A stretch of 49,651 nt of DNA. It comes from JACPNE01 sp964444465. Its GTDB lineage: Archaea; Nanobdellota; Nanobdellia; SCGC-AAA011-G17; JACPNG01. The notes under the pieces are model-generated. The model made no database searches and was not told the origin of the DNA. It worked only from the letters and a program-made list of their open reading frames with translations. The translations under genes were made by a program, and so were the position numbers. Below are positions 1-8,920 of this stretch, one piece after another; the first letter of the stretch is position 1; every line of letters starts with the position of its first letter. The DNA lies in assembly GCA_964444465.1 (NCBI GenBank), contig CAYUGZ010000005.1, forward strand, positions 1-49,651. The letters are read 5' to 3'.

Positions 1-8
1 AGGGAAAA

Positions 9-17
9 ATATATAAA
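9..17 (+). promoter_or_regulatory. TATA-like promoter element
   Basis: The run atatataaa sits just upstream of the small membrane protein gene, at the distance expected for an archaeal TATA box serving a leaderless mRNA that begins near 33-39. No Shine-Dalgarno sequence lies between it and the start. Confidence 0.45.
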
Positions 18-32
18 TCATTTAAAGTAATA

Positions 33-299
33 ATGAATATGAATAAATTGAGATTAAAATCTTTAATATTTTTCAGTATCTCTATTCTTGCATATACCAT
101 AAATCAATTCTTTTACTATCTCTTTTATTTTGATTTTTTAGGGTTATTTATACAGTTTGCAGCAACAATTCTTGTTATTATTTATAGTACAAAATTGATA
201 ATAAAGAAAGATTATATTTTTGGTGTACCCTTCCCCTTAATTTCCATTATAATTTTGATAGATTATTCCATGCCTTTTTTAATTGGATTTTTTGGATAA
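33..299 (+). CDS. Small three-helix membrane protein, unknown function
   Basis: Not recognised. The 88-residue product is almost wholly hydrophobic, with three likely membrane helices at about residues 10-30, 33-52 and 66-86 and a short charged loop (KLIIKKDY) between the second and third. A TATA-like element at about 9-17 is close to the first ATG, so if the transcript is leaderless the second in-frame ATG at 39 may be the true start. It is convergent with truD. No catalytic motif is visible. Confidence 0.6.
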   Translation: MNMNKLRLKSLIFFSISILAYTINQFFYYLFYFDFLGLFIQFAATILVIIYSTKLIIKKDYIFGVPFPLISIIILIDYSMPFLIGFFG

Positions 300-312
300 T
301 TAATACATACTC

Positions 313-1290
313 TTAACCAAACATTTTTTTAACAACTAGAGTAGCATAGCTTCCTTTTGGTAAAGAAAATTCTAAAATAGCTTTTAATCTTCCTTTATTT
401 GAATCATCTTTTTCATATTCACACTTCAAATCTTGTATTTTTACAATTAAATCTCTTTCATTACCTTCAGAACTTATCTCTGGAATTTGTTTAATTATAA
501 AATCTTTTTCTCTTATTCTTTCTCTTTTCATTATTTCAGTATAAATTTCTTTTATTTCTTTAATTTTTAGTTCTGTTAGAAATCCTACTATTGGAATCTT
601 TTTATTATAAATTTCTTCATTTGAAAAATAGAATTCTCCTTGACTATACTCAACTTCTTTGAAATTTTTATATTTCTTACTTAAATAAACATTCAAAAAT
701 TGATTAAATAATAAACTTTGATAAGAGTTTATGTAAAATCTTAATAATTTTTTACCAAGATTTCTTAATGGATTAACATAATCTCCTTGATTCCACTTTA
801 ATTTAAGATTAAAACATGCTTTTCTAAATTCTTTTTTTACTAAAGCCTTTCCCAATATGTGATTTCTTCCACCAAATCTTTGATCATCAAAATAATTTTC
901 TATAAATTTTATTTCATCAACTTTTTTTTCTAAATTTCTTACAACAATCCTAAAACTATTATACTCATTTTGTCCTAATTTTAATCTTTCATTACCATAA
1001 CCAATAAATGTTAATTTTAGATCCTTAATTTTTAGATTTTCTACATTATCTTTATTTATTTTGAATATAGAGATATATTGTCTTGTTATTGCTCTTTTAT
1101 CTTTTATACCTGCTACATTAAATTTATTGGGTTTTACCCTTAAATTAGAACAGATAGCCTTTATTGCATCATGGGTATTCCAATCTTTTTTTTCTAAAAT
1201 AAAGTAAGAATAGTCTCCCTTTTTAGTTAAATCTAGTTTAATTACTTCTTCTACACAAAAATCTTCTATTTTATTTTTTATTTGATACAT
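313..1290 (-). CDS. truD: tRNA pseudouridine synthase TruD
   Basis: TruD-family enzymes isomerise uridine to pseudouridine in tRNA, at U13 in characterised members. The motif AGIKDKRAITRQ at residues 60-71 is the family signature, with D64 as the predicted catalytic aspartate. RFGG near residue 138 and NSYQSLLFN near residue 189 are further conserved segments. At 325 residues it is shorter than many archaeal TruD proteins (about 400), so the inserted TRUD domain may be reduced. The ATG at 1290 gives a family-like N-terminus. It is a lone minus-strand gene diverging from the GINS51 operon. Confidence 0.93.
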   Translation of the reverse strand: MYQIKNKIEDFCVEEVIKLDLTKKGDYSYFILEKKDWNTHDAIKAICSNLRVKPNKFNVAGIKDKRAITRQYISIFKINKDNVENLKIKDLKLTFIGYGNERLKLGQNEYNSFRIVVRNLEKKVDEIKFIENYFDDQRFGGRNHILGKALVKKEFRKACFNLKLKWNQGDYVNPLRNLGKKLLRFYINSYQSLLFNQFLNVYLSKKYKNFKEVEYSQGEFYFSNEEIYNKKIPIVGFLTELKIKEIKEIYTEIMKRERIREKDFIIKQIPEISSEGNERDLIVKIQDLKCEYEKDDSNKGRLKAILEFSLPKGSYATLVVKKMFG

Positions 1291-1358
1291 CCTAAAACCT
1301 TAAAAATAATGTTTAAAGAATAAGAAAGATTTTAAAAAACTATTCAATTCATATTTAA

Positions 1359-1985
1359 ATGGCAGATGAGATTATTACCTATGAGATATTATATGATTTG
1401 TTAAGAAGAGAGAAATCTAATCAAGAATTACAAGTCATAGAAAAGAATTTTTTTGAGAAAGTTATAAAATATTTAAGTGAAAAAGAATCAATTTTACAAT
1501 CTCAACAACAGAAAAGTAGTAGATTTGCCTCTACAGAAATACAAAAAACTACAAAACAATTAGAAAATATTAATAAAATTCTAAAAGAATTATATGACCG
1601 AAGAGAAACTAAAATAATTCAATTAGCAATATTTTCATCTAAAACAAAAGAAAAGCCAAATTTATCTATCTTACTACCAGAAGAATCAGAATTTTTTAAT
1701 TCAATAATTGAAGTTCTTGATAAGTATAGAGAAGATATTCTATTTAATCTATTGAATGGTAAAGCTCCAGATATTACAAAAATAGTAAAAATTGAGGAAC
1801 CAAAACAATTAAAAAGTGAAAATAAAGAAAAAGAAAATACATTAATAAGATTTAATGAAAACATTCCAAAATTTATGGGTGAAGATTTAAGTGTATATGG
1901 GCCTTTCAAACAAGAAGATATGGCCTCTCTACCAAAAATCATAGCTAATATTTTAGTAAGTAAAGGAAGTGCAAAAGAAGTATGA
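1359..1985 (+). CDS. gins51: GINS complex subunit Gins51 (replicative helicase factor)
   Basis: GINS is part of the CMG replicative helicase with MCM and a RecJ-like/Cdc45 partner. The 208-residue protein has the archaeal Gins51 (Sld5/Psf1-like) order: a helical A domain (1-120) with the LRREKSNQELQ segment, a charged linker (145-160), and a C-terminal B domain containing IPKFMGEDLSVYGPF and the family-typical LPKIIANILVSKGSA. A T/A-rich TATA-like stretch about 25 bases upstream suggests a leaderless mRNA. Its stop overlaps the ATG of L44e by four bases, the usual archaeal coupling of GINS with L44e and S27e. Confidence 0.9.
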   Translation: MADEIITYEILYDLLRREKSNQELQVIEKNFFEKVIKYLSEKESILQSQQQKSSRFASTEIQKTTKQLENINKILKELYDRRETKIIQLAIFSSKTKEKPNLSILLPEESEFFNSIIEVLDKYREDILFNLLNGKAPDITKIVKIEEPKQLKSENKEKENTLIRFNENIPKFMGEDLSVYGPFKQEDMASLPKIIANILVSKGSAKEV

Positions 1986-2293
1986 AAGTTCCAAAATTAA
2001 TGAAGACTTATTGTAAATATTGTAAGAAGCATGCTCCACATAATGTAGCTCAAGCTAGAGTAAAAGATAGAGGTGCATTAAAACAAGGATCTATTCAAAG
2101 AGCAAAGAAAAGAGGATTAGGAAGAGGTTTTGGAAATCTAGGGAAATGGGGTTCCAAACCAGCTATATCTAAATGGAAGAGAACTGGGGCTAAAAGCTCA
2201 AAAAGAATTGATTATAGATTAAAATGCAATGTTTGTAATAAGATTAGTATAAGAACTTCTAGTTCTAGAGTTAAAAAATTCGCTTTAGAATAA
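1982..2293 (+). CDS. rpl44e: Large-subunit ribosomal protein eL42 (L44e)
   Basis: Archaeal/eukaryal protein of the 50S subunit, near the E site. The 103-residue product begins MKVPKLMKTYCKYCKKH and carries two zinc pairs, C11/C14 and C82/C85, forming one zinc ribbon across a basic middle rich in Gly, Lys and Arg. It starts on an ATGA overlap with GINS51 and is followed after 34 bases by S27e. Length and both cysteine pairs match the family. Confidence 0.96.
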   Translation: MKVPKLMKTYCKYCKKHAPHNVAQARVKDRGALKQGSIQRAKKRGLGRGFGNLGKWGSKPAISKWKRTGAKSSKRIDYRLKCNVCNKISIRTSSSRVKKFALE

Positions 2294-2327
2294 AAAGTCT
2301 TTTAAACCATCTAAAATCATCTAAAAA

Positions 2328-2516
2328 ATGCAAGATCACATAAAAGAACCAACTAGTAAATTTATAAAACTTAGATGTCCTAAATGTAAAAACGAACAAA
2401 TGATGTTCGGAAAAACATCTACTAAAGTAAAGTGCTTAGTTTGTGATAAATTATTAGCAATTCCTACAGGTGGAAAAGCTAAAATAAAAGCCCAAATACT
2501 AGAAATCTTAGAATAA
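2328..2516 (+). CDS. rps27e: Small-subunit ribosomal protein eS27 (S27e)
   Basis: Zinc-ribbon protein of the 30S subunit. The 62 residues contain C17-x2-C20 and C36-x2-C39 and end with the family-typical segment IPTGGKAKIKAQILEIL. The TAATG overlap couples its stop to the start of aIF2-alpha, preserving the common archaeal order L44e-S27e-aIF2-alpha-Nop10. Confidence 0.96.
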   Translation: MQDHIKEPTSKFIKLRCPKCKNEQMMFGKTSTKVKCLVCDKLLAIPTGGKAKIKAQILEILE

Positions 2517-3301
2517 TGTTCTATATTAAAAAAGGATTACCAGGAGAATCTGAATTAGTTTTATGTACTATTAAGAAAGTTTTACCTCATTCTGTTTTTG
2601 TATCTATTGATGAATATAAAGAATTAGAAGGGATGATTCATATTTCTGAGGTTTCCCCTGGAAGGATTAGAAACATTAGAGATTTTGTAAAAGAAGGAAA
2701 AACAATAGTTTGTAAAGTTCTAAGAGTAAATACTGAAAAGAAACATATTGATTTGTCATTAAGAAGAGTTTCTTCTTCTATGAAACAAAGAAAGAGTAAT
2801 GAATATAAGCAAGAGCAAAGAGCTGAAAAAATATTAGGACTAACAGCTAAAAAATTAAAGACTGATTTAGAATCAATGTACAAAAATGTAGGCAACTCAT
2901 TAATAGAAGAGTTTGGATCTTTATATGAATCATTTATGGTTATTTTAAAAGATAAAGATTCTGTTAAAAATTTAAAGATAGATGATAAATATCTAAAACC
3001 TTTAACTGATGTAATTAATGAGACTATCAAACCACCAGAAGTTAGCAAATCTGCTACATTGTTACTTAGAACATTAGCTCCTGATGGAATTGATATTATA
3101 AAATCTAGTATAAAAGAAGCATTAGATTTCACAAAACAAAAGAAATACAAAGTTAAGTTAACTTATATTGGCTCACCTAAGTATAAAATAGATGTAAAAG
3201 CAGAAGATTATAAAACAGCTGAAAATATTCTTAAAGAAGTTTCAGATATAACAATAAAATATTTAGAAAAAAATAAAGGCCAAGGTCAATTAGCAGAATG
3301 A
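2516..3301 (+). CDS. eif2a: Translation initiation factor aIF2 subunit alpha
   Basis: The alpha subunit of the aIF2 heterotrimer, which brings initiator tRNA to the ribosome. Residues 1-85 form an S1-type OB domain (LEGMIHISEVSPGRIRNI, then HIDLSLRRV), followed by a helical middle and a C-terminal alpha-beta domain ending DITIKYLEKNKGQ. The 261-residue length is typical. Its start overlaps the S27e stop by one base and its end overlaps nop10 by four bases, so all are probably translated from one mRNA. Confidence 0.95.
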   Translation: MFYIKKGLPGESELVLCTIKKVLPHSVFVSIDEYKELEGMIHISEVSPGRIRNIRDFVKEGKTIVCKVLRVNTEKKHIDLSLRRVSSSMKQRKSNEYKQEQRAEKILGLTAKKLKTDLESMYKNVGNSLIEEFGSLYESFMVILKDKDSVKNLKIDDKYLKPLTDVINETIKPPEVSKSATLLLRTLAPDGIDIIKSSIKEALDFTKQKKYKVKLTYIGSPKYKIDVKAEDYKTAENILKEVSDITIKYLEKNKGQGQLAE

Positions 3302-3450
3302 TCTTAAAATGCGAAAATTGTGGAGAGTACACAATGGATAAAAATTGTTCCAAGTGTAAGATAGAAACAATATCCATCAGACCAGCAAAATACTCTCCAG
3401 AAGATAAATATGGATATTATAGGAGGTTAGCTAAGAAAAATGACATATAA
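3298..3450 (+). CDS. nop10: H/ACA RNP protein Nop10
   Basis: Nop10 is the small zinc-binding subunit of archaeal H/ACA ribonucleoproteins, which guide pseudouridylation with Cbf5. The ATG at 3298 overlaps the aIF2-alpha stop and opens a 50-residue frame beginning MILKCENCGEYTM. Cysteines at 5, 8, 17 and 20 form the zinc site. The segment RPAKYSPEDKYGYYRR is the conserved Cbf5-binding part. The last codons overlap the PAC2-family gene by 11 bases. The aIF2-alpha/Nop10/PAC2 order is common in archaea. Confidence 0.93.
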   Translation: MILKCENCGEYTMDKNCSKCKIETISIRPAKYSPEDKYGYYRRLAKKNDI

Positions 3451-4204
3451 ATTTAATCAAATAGCCAAATTAAATAAAATTAATGATGCAGTTTTAATAG
3501 AAGGATTGCCTGGAATTGGAAATGTTGGAAAGATAGCTGTAGATTTCATGATAGATAGTTTAAAAGCAAAAAAAATATATCAAATTTATTCACATAATTT
3601 TCCTCATGCAGTGTTCATAAATGAAAATAACTTAGTTGAACTACCAAGAATAGAAGTTTATCATAAAAAAATTAAGAATAAAGATGTTTTATTATTAGCT
3701 GGAGATATACAACCTATAGATGAATCTTCATGTTATGAATTTTGTGAAAATGTCTTAGATACAATGGGTAAGCATAAGATTAATGAGATTATAACTATTG
3801 GTGGAATTGGGTTACAACATATCCCTCAAGATCCAAAAGTTTATTGTACTTCAAATGATAAAGATATAATCAAAAAATATAAATCTAAAAATTTGACTAA
3901 TGAAATATTTGGTATTGTTGGGCCAATTATAGGTGTATCAGGATTGTTAGTTGGTTTGGCAGAACAAAGAAAAATAGCTGCAATAGCATTATTAGCTGAA
4001 ACATTTAGTCATCCTACTTATTTAGGAATAAAGGGTGCAAGAGAAGTTCTAAAGATAATTGATAACAAACTTAAGATGAATCTTAAGTTAGATAAGTTAG
4101 ATGAAGAAATTTATGAGATTGAAAAAGATATTAAAACTAAAACTAAAGAATTTTCAAAATTACAAAAGAAAAAAGAAGGACCTAGAACTGATTATATAGG
4201 CTAA
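3440..4204 (+). CDS. PAC2-family proteasome assembly chaperone-like protein
   Basis: The 254-residue product belongs to the PAC2 family (COG2047), related to eukaryotic proteasome assembly chaperones and often encoded beside nop10 in archaea. Visible conserved parts are LIEGLPGIGNVGKIA near the N-terminus, ITIGGIGLQ in the middle, and GPIIGVSGLLVGLA. A charged coiled-coil tail follows (about 215-250). A role in proteasome assembly is family inference; no proteasome gene is in the window. The ATG at 3440 lies inside the end of nop10, giving an 11-base overlap. Confidence 0.85.
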   Translation: MTYKFNQIAKLNKINDAVLIEGLPGIGNVGKIAVDFMIDSLKAKKIYQIYSHNFPHAVFINENNLVELPRIEVYHKKIKNKDVLLLAGDIQPIDESSCYEFCENVLDTMGKHKINEIITIGGIGLQHIPQDPKVYCTSNDKDIIKKYKSKNLTNEIFGIVGPIIGVSGLLVGLAEQRKIAAIALLAETFSHPTYLGIKGAREVLKIIDNKLKMNLKLDKLDEEIYEIEKDIKTKTKEFSKLQKKKEGPRTDYIG

Positions 4205-4214
4205 TTTTTTTTAT
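4204..4214 (+). terminator. T-rich end of the GINS51-PAC2 operon
   Basis: A run of eight T residues directly follows the PAC2-family stop codon. Archaeal RNA polymerase commonly terminates on such oligo-T tracts without a hairpin. It lies in the 11-base gap between two convergent genes. Confidence 0.4.
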
Positions 4215-4215
4215 T

Positions 4216-5421
4216 TTAATTTATATTTTTAGAATCTTGTAAAACTACTTTCCCATACTGTCCATCATAACCTGGAATAATTTTTAATTTATCTTCTCTA
4301 TTCTTTATTATTATTTTAACTAATTTTTCATCTGCTACTTTTTTTAGATTTTCTTCATTAATATTTAATAAAATATTAAATTCATTATCAAAATTTTTAA
4401 TTAAATTATTGTAGATTGTCCAAACTTTTTTAGAAGTTAACATTTTCATTCCATACACTGTTGTTATTAATTCATGTAAGGGAATTAATCTTTTGTAATC
4501 TATAAATTCTTTTGGTTTGTAATCTTCTGGTTCTTTAGCTAGTTCTTCTATTCTATATTGAACTCCAATAGTTAAAGCTTTTTTACATTTTGGACAAATT
4601 CCATCTACTTTTTTAGTTTCTTCAGGACTTAATGAAATATTACAATCAGTATGTCCATCATAATGATATTTTCCATAATCAGGAACGGTTTCTATTGTAG
4701 AATTCAATCCTTGTTTAGTTCTTATAGCTTTTAATATTTCTTTATATTCTAATTTACAATCGAAAATTGTTGATTCTCTCCCTATACGCCAAGGCCAATA
4801 ACTATGTGCATCTGAAAATGAGACTATATTAATATCTTCTTTTAGTCTCCATAACATCGGAGGATCTGCAGACATTCCTGATTCAATTGCATGAATGTAT
4901 TTTGTATTGTCTTTAAAGCAATCTTTCAATGTATCAAATCCAGTTTTAGATCCAAATAATCCAAAGTAAGGAGTCATACAATGTGCAGGAATAATCTCAA
5001 TATTTTCATCAATATCTCTCATGAAATCAACTAGTTCAATAGAATTAAATCCAAATATAGGTCTACCATCATAATCTAATCTTCCTTTACTTCCTAAGAA
5101 ATCGATAATTTGATTAGCAACTTCTCCATTTGGTGCGAAAATTAAATGATGGATTCTTCTTCCTTTTCCATCTTGTTTATACATCAAAGAAATTTCAGTT
5201 TGCCATAAAAATGGAAATTTTGTTTCACTCCATAGAATTCCACTTTCATCTTCTGTTAATTTTTCTTTTATTTCTTTATTCCATAAAGGATGTTGAAAAT
5301 CTCCAGTTCCCAATAAATCTAATCCTTTAATTTTAGCATATTTTTCCAATAATTCTAGAGTTGTGTTTTTACTACATGCTCTAGCGTATCTACTATGAAT
5401 TTGTAAATCAGCTATTATCAT
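4216..5421 (-). CDS. Endonuclease Q-like PHP-domain DNA repair nuclease
   Basis: Endonuclease Q, first described in Thermococcales, nicks DNA 5' of deaminated bases such as uracil and hypoxanthine. The 401 residues show a PHP metallo-phosphoesterase domain: ADLQIHSRYARA (4-15), GTGDFQHPLW, a central IPAHCMTPYFG, ESGMSADPP and SFSDAHS. These are followed by a cysteine cluster (DC then CPKCKK at about 260-285) and a helical C-terminal part. The first metal motif reads DLQIH, with Q7 where many PHP proteins have histidine. The family assignment is confident; activity on deaminated DNA is inferred from homologues. Confidence 0.85.
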   Translation of the reverse strand: MIIADLQIHSRYARACSKNTTLELLEKYAKIKGLDLLGTGDFQHPLWNKEIKEKLTEDESGILWSETKFPFLWQTEISLMYKQDGKGRRIHHLIFAPNGEVANQIIDFLGSKGRLDYDGRPIFGFNSIELVDFMRDIDENIEIIPAHCMTPYFGLFGSKTGFDTLKDCFKDNTKYIHAIESGMSADPPMLWRLKEDINIVSFSDAHSYWPWRIGRESTIFDCKLEYKEILKAIRTKQGLNSTIETVPDYGKYHYDGHTDCNISLSPEETKKVDGICPKCKKALTIGVQYRIEELAKEPEDYKPKEFIDYKRLIPLHELITTVYGMKMLTSKKVWTIYNNLIKNFDNEFNILLNINEENLKKVADEKLVKIIIKNREDKLKIIPGYDGQYGKVVLQDSKNIN

Positions 5422-5445
5422 ATTAAGAATTAAAATAAAATATAT

Positions 5446-6417
5446 TTAAGCATCTGTGTCTTCTACAACAATCTTTTTCTCAACTGAATCTTTAAAGAAA
5501 TAGATTAATTCTATTTTTAATGGTCTTGTGTGTGCAAACTCTTGTAATCCTGAAGTTGAAAGTTCACATTTAATTGTTCTTTTTCCACCTATTAATTCAA
5601 TAGTTCCATCAGATCCACCACCAAGTCTACTACAACTTGGATTTAATCTTCCAGAAGCTGAACTTACTTTTACCCTTACTTTATCTTTTCTATCTCTTTG
5701 TTCATTACATACATTTGTGAATGTTCCTGGTTCATAAACATCCCCATCTGCTTTTTTTTCTATGTCAAAAGTGAATGTAACTTGATTTGCACCACTTGGT
5801 CTTTGAGACACTTTAGTTACTTCAACTGGAGCTCCTGAATTTTCTATATCTAACTTATCATTATCTAACTTACATACATCTCTAGTTAGTCTTTCATTTG
5901 CATCTCTTTTCAAACATAAATCAGTTTGAGATCTTGTTTTGTATTCATAACATACATCAGCTCTAATGTTAACATTAAAAGTAGCATCTAAATCAAATTT
6001 ATATCTAACATCTCTATATTCTAATTCTAATTCTTCTCCATCTTCTTCTCTATCTCTAATTAATCTCTTTCCAGCCAATTCTGTGTTGCTTTTAACAGAT
6101 AAAGAAGGCAGTGCAAAAGCATCTCTATCTATTCCTTGTAAGGAAGTTATAATTTTTCCTCTTTCTATATCATGTTCCCCTTCATTTTTTGCAACAATAA
6201 TTATTTCAAATTCATCTGCACTATTATCTCCTACTCTAGATGGAGTGTCTTCACTAAAACTTAAGGACAATCCTTTAGTTCCACCTATAAATCTTTTAGT
6301 AGAAATTGAAGTAGAAGATGAATCATCTCCATCTAATTGATCACATCCTGCAATGAATAAAATTCCAAATACTAAAAAAACCAAAAAATGCTTTTTTCTC
6401 ATATTATTAAATCTCAT
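5446..6417 (-). CDS. Secreted lipoprotein, unknown function
   Basis: The product has a lipoprotein signal: a hydrophobic stretch ends in LFIAGC, the cysteine being the likely lipidation site. The ATG at 6402 (MRKKHFLVF) gives a more normal signal peptide than the first ATG and may be the true start. The mature part is acidic at first, then looks beta-rich, with an exposed segment EIIIVAKNEGEHD like a CARDB or Ig-type fold and scattered cysteines. It lies 21 bases downstream of another envelope gene on the same strand, probably in one operon. No enzyme motif is seen. Confidence 0.75.
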   Translation of the reverse strand: MRFNNMRKKHFLVFLVFGILFIAGCDQLDGDDSSSTSISTKRFIGGTKGLSLSFSEDTPSRVGDNSADEFEIIIVAKNEGEHDIERGKIITSLQGIDRDAFALPSLSVKSNTELAGKRLIRDREEDGEELELEYRDVRYKFDLDATFNVNIRADVCYEYKTRSQTDLCLKRDANERLTRDVCKLDNDKLDIENSGAPVEVTKVSQRPSGANQVTFTFDIEKKADGDVYEPGTFTNVCNEQRDRKDKVRVKVSSASGRLNPSCSRLGGGSDGTIELIGGKRTIKCELSTSGLQEFAHTRPLKIELIYFFKDSVEKKIVVEDTDA

Positions 6418-6438
6418 ATTATTTATTAAAGTTTTCTA

Positions 6439-7734
6439 TCAATCTAAAAATACTATTAATCTCTCTATTTCAAATGAAGTTTTTGGAATAATCTTAATTA
6501 TATTATCTCCTCTATTTATGAAAGGAGAAATGTCTCTTTCATATGAAGAATCTACAACATCAAAAGCTATTGTTTCTTCATTTATTGCAATATTAGCTCT
6601 TTTTATTTTTCCTTCTCTTTCTTCTTTAAAGTCAAGTCTTAATATAATCTCTGAATTTTTTCTACAATCAAACTCAAATTCACAATCATCTGTACATCTA
6701 TCAAAACATGAGTCTGTTCTACAATCAAAATCACATTCTTTTATACATCTATCAAATCCTCTTCCACACAAACCAGTACTCTCATCAAAATCTTCATCTT
6801 CTATTTTAAAGTTATATTTTGGAAAATCTTGTTCCCCTATTAACAATTCTACTTCAATATCATCTAGTTGATAATCTCCTCTATCTATTTTAAATTCTAG
6901 TCTATTCAATCCTGATTTTACTCTATCTGGAGATAAGTCTATTACATTTAATCCAGAATCACAAAATACAAAATCATTAAACAATAATCTATTATTTAGA
7001 TTTACATTTAAAGTTCCTTGTTCTTTTAATGATAAACAATTTACAAAATAAGCTAGTGTTACATCATCTAATCCATTTTTTTCTTTATCTGTTATTGAAA
7101 ATTCTCTAACTACTACTTTATTTTCTAATTTTCTAGTTACTATAAGTTTAATCTCATCTAATTTATACTCCTCAGATAAAAATCCTCTAGATGAAACAAA
7201 TCTTAATTTATTCTTATTTCTTAATTCATTAATTGGAAGTCTAAGTGGTATGTTACTAGAATCTAACTCATTATCAAAAGCAATTTCTCCATTTAATTCT
7301 ATTCTTAAATCCCCTTCTCCTTCTATTACAAACATAAATAATTCTAATTTTTCTATATCATTTATATTTGCTAAATCAAAATTAAAGCTTCTATCAACTT
7401 CTGTAAATAAATTTTTGTCTAGAGTTATTGTGTTTGAAAGATCAATAGTTTCTTTTTCTAATCTAGAATATAATAATGCAGGTGTCAATTCTTTAAGTGT
7501 AGCTACATTTTCAAAAGCACTAACTGCTCCAGGAAATGAGCTTAATAGAACTTTTTCTGCTCCATTAAATGTGTCTCTTTCATCTGTTCTTCTACTTGTT
7601 CCAGTTGATGTTCCTGGTAGTAATTCTTCTCTAAGATCTTGAGGAATAACTAACATAAATAATAGAATGAACAAACCAATTAAAAGGACTAATGCTGCTA
7701 TATTAGTTCCTGCATCCCCTTTTTTATTTTTCAT
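6439..7734 (-). CDS. Membrane-anchored envelope protein with a Cys/Asp cluster
   Basis: Not recognised. The 431-residue protein starts with a basic stretch (KNKKGDAG) and one membrane helix at about 12-29, so it is probably an N-terminally anchored extracytoplasmic protein. The Gly before the helix loosely recalls an archaeal pilin signal, but the site is not convincing. The rest looks beta-rich. At about 320-360 an acidic segment holds ten cysteines in a CGRGFDRC, KECDFDCR, DRCTDDC pattern, suggesting disulfides or metal binding. It is followed by the lipoprotein gene. Confidence 0.7.
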   Translation of the reverse strand: MKNKKGDAGTNIAALVLLIGLFILLFMLVIPQDLREELLPGTSTGTSRRTDERDTFNGAEKVLLSSFPGAVSAFENVATLKELTPALLYSRLEKETIDLSNTITLDKNLFTEVDRSFNFDLANINDIEKLELFMFVIEGEGDLRIELNGEIAFDNELDSSNIPLRLPINELRNKNKLRFVSSRGFLSEEYKLDEIKLIVTRKLENKVVVREFSITDKEKNGLDDVTLAYFVNCLSLKEQGTLNVNLNNRLLFNDFVFCDSGLNVIDLSPDRVKSGLNRLEFKIDRGDYQLDDIEVELLIGEQDFPKYNFKIEDEDFDESTGLCGRGFDRCIKECDFDCRTDSCFDRCTDDCEFEFDCRKNSEIILRLDFKEEREGKIKRANIAINEETIAFDVVDSSYERDISPFINRGDNIIKIIPKTSFEIERLIVFLD

Positions 7735-7775
7735 TAATTAATAGTAAGATTTTTTCTATATAAAGATTTCCACAA

Positions 7776-8843
7776 CTAATTAAAAAGAGTATATTTTAGA
7801 AATTTTAATAGTCTAGGTTCTTTTAATAATAATTGAAATATAAATCTACTTGGATAATCTCTATCATTTTTTTCAAGTACTTTTTTTAATCTTTTTTGTG
7901 TAAATAATCTAACTAATTCATTATAATCTTTTTTGCTAAACTTATCCATTATCTTTCTAGCATATAGACTAGTCCAAAGATCCCCTCCAATTACCTTTCT
8001 CCAATTTTTATCATAATTTTCAAATGACTTGGACATCTCTTTAGCTGCCAATAAACTTTGGATTATTCCACCATAAGTAGTTGCTTTAACTTGTGTAGCA
8101 GAATCCCCAATTAAATAAACATTATTTTTACTTGTAACAACTTTAGGATCATATATAGGTATCATTCCAGATTGATAATTAATTATTTTTCCTTCTCTTA
8201 ATTTTCTTAATTTTTCAAATTCTAAATTTGCGTTATCATAAGCGGCTACTCCAATTCTTGCTATTTTATTATTTTCAGGAACTACCCAACCAAAACAACC
8301 ATACCCTAAATAAAAATCAATTTTATCTTCTTCACATTTTAGATTACATCTAGCTTGTACACCATACACAAATTTTCTATTATTAAACATATCATTAGAT
8401 TTAGCCACATTAGAGAATGGCCCATCAGCACCAATTAATATATCTGTTTCTATCAATTCATTATTAATTTTTATTTTTTTAATTCCATTATTCTTACAAC
8501 CATTATATTTACTCTTTAAATGTAGTTTAGCTCCAGAATTTACAGCTAATTCTCCTAAGTATCTATCAAATTTATCCCTATCAAAAATATAATTTGCTCC
8601 TTTTAATTTAACTTCTATAAAATTATTATTTGGAGAGAAGATTCTAGCATATTTAGCTTTGTTTAAAACAAAATCTTGATCCATATTCAAAATTCCTTTT
8701 AATGAACTAGTTGTTATTCCTGTACATTGTATTGGAGAGCCTATTATGGAATGTTCTTCATACAAATTAACTTTTTCTCCTTTACTAGCTAATAGATGTG
8801 ATAGATAGCTACCTGCTGGTCCTGCTCCAATAATAGAGATCAT
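7776..8843 (-). CDS. Geranylgeranyl reductase family flavoprotein
   Basis: This family saturates the isoprenoid chains of archaeal membrane lipids, using FAD. Residues 5-12 (IGAGPAGS) are the dinucleotide-binding motif, followed by LYEEHSIIGSPIQCTG, typical of the family. GADGPFSNVAK near the middle and LIGDSATQVKATTYGGI near residue 245-262 are the second FAD contact and the conserved substrate-side segment. The 355-residue length is usual. A role in digeranylgeranylglycerophospholipid reduction is likely, but other prenyl substrates are possible. Confidence 0.88.
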   Translation of the reverse strand: MISIIGAGPAGSYLSHLLASKGEKVNLYEEHSIIGSPIQCTGITTSSLKGILNMDQDFVLNKAKYARIFSPNNNFIEVKLKGANYIFDRDKFDRYLGELAVNSGAKLHLKSKYNGCKNNGIKKIKINNELIETDILIGADGPFSNVAKSNDMFNNRKFVYGVQARCNLKCEEDKIDFYLGYGCFGWVVPENNKIARIGVAAYDNANLEFEKLRKLREGKIINYQSGMIPIYDPKVVTSKNNVYLIGDSATQVKATTYGGIIQSLLAAKEMSKSFENYDKNWRKVIGGDLWTSLYARKIMDKFSKKDYNELVRLFTQKRLKKVLEKNDRDYPSRFIFQLLLKEPRLLKFLKYTLFN

Positions 8844-8888
8844 ATTTTTTTCATGAATGAAAAATTTATAAAAGTATCATTTAGAAAA

Positions 8889-8899
8889 TTATTTAAACA
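8889..8899 (+). promoter_or_regulatory. TATA box of the ABC1 kinase operon
   Basis: The sequence ttatttaaaca is centred about 26 bases before the ATG at 8921, the classical archaeal spacing for a leaderless transcript. Confidence 0.5.
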
Positions 8900-8920
8900 A
8901 AAATATACTTTTAAGTACAC

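Noticed and set aside
5528..6871. Plus-strand open frames opposite the two envelope proteins (5528-5737, 5966-6340, 6353-6871)
   Set aside because: Ser/Leu-rich translations without family features, antisense to clearly coding genes with signal peptides; shadows.
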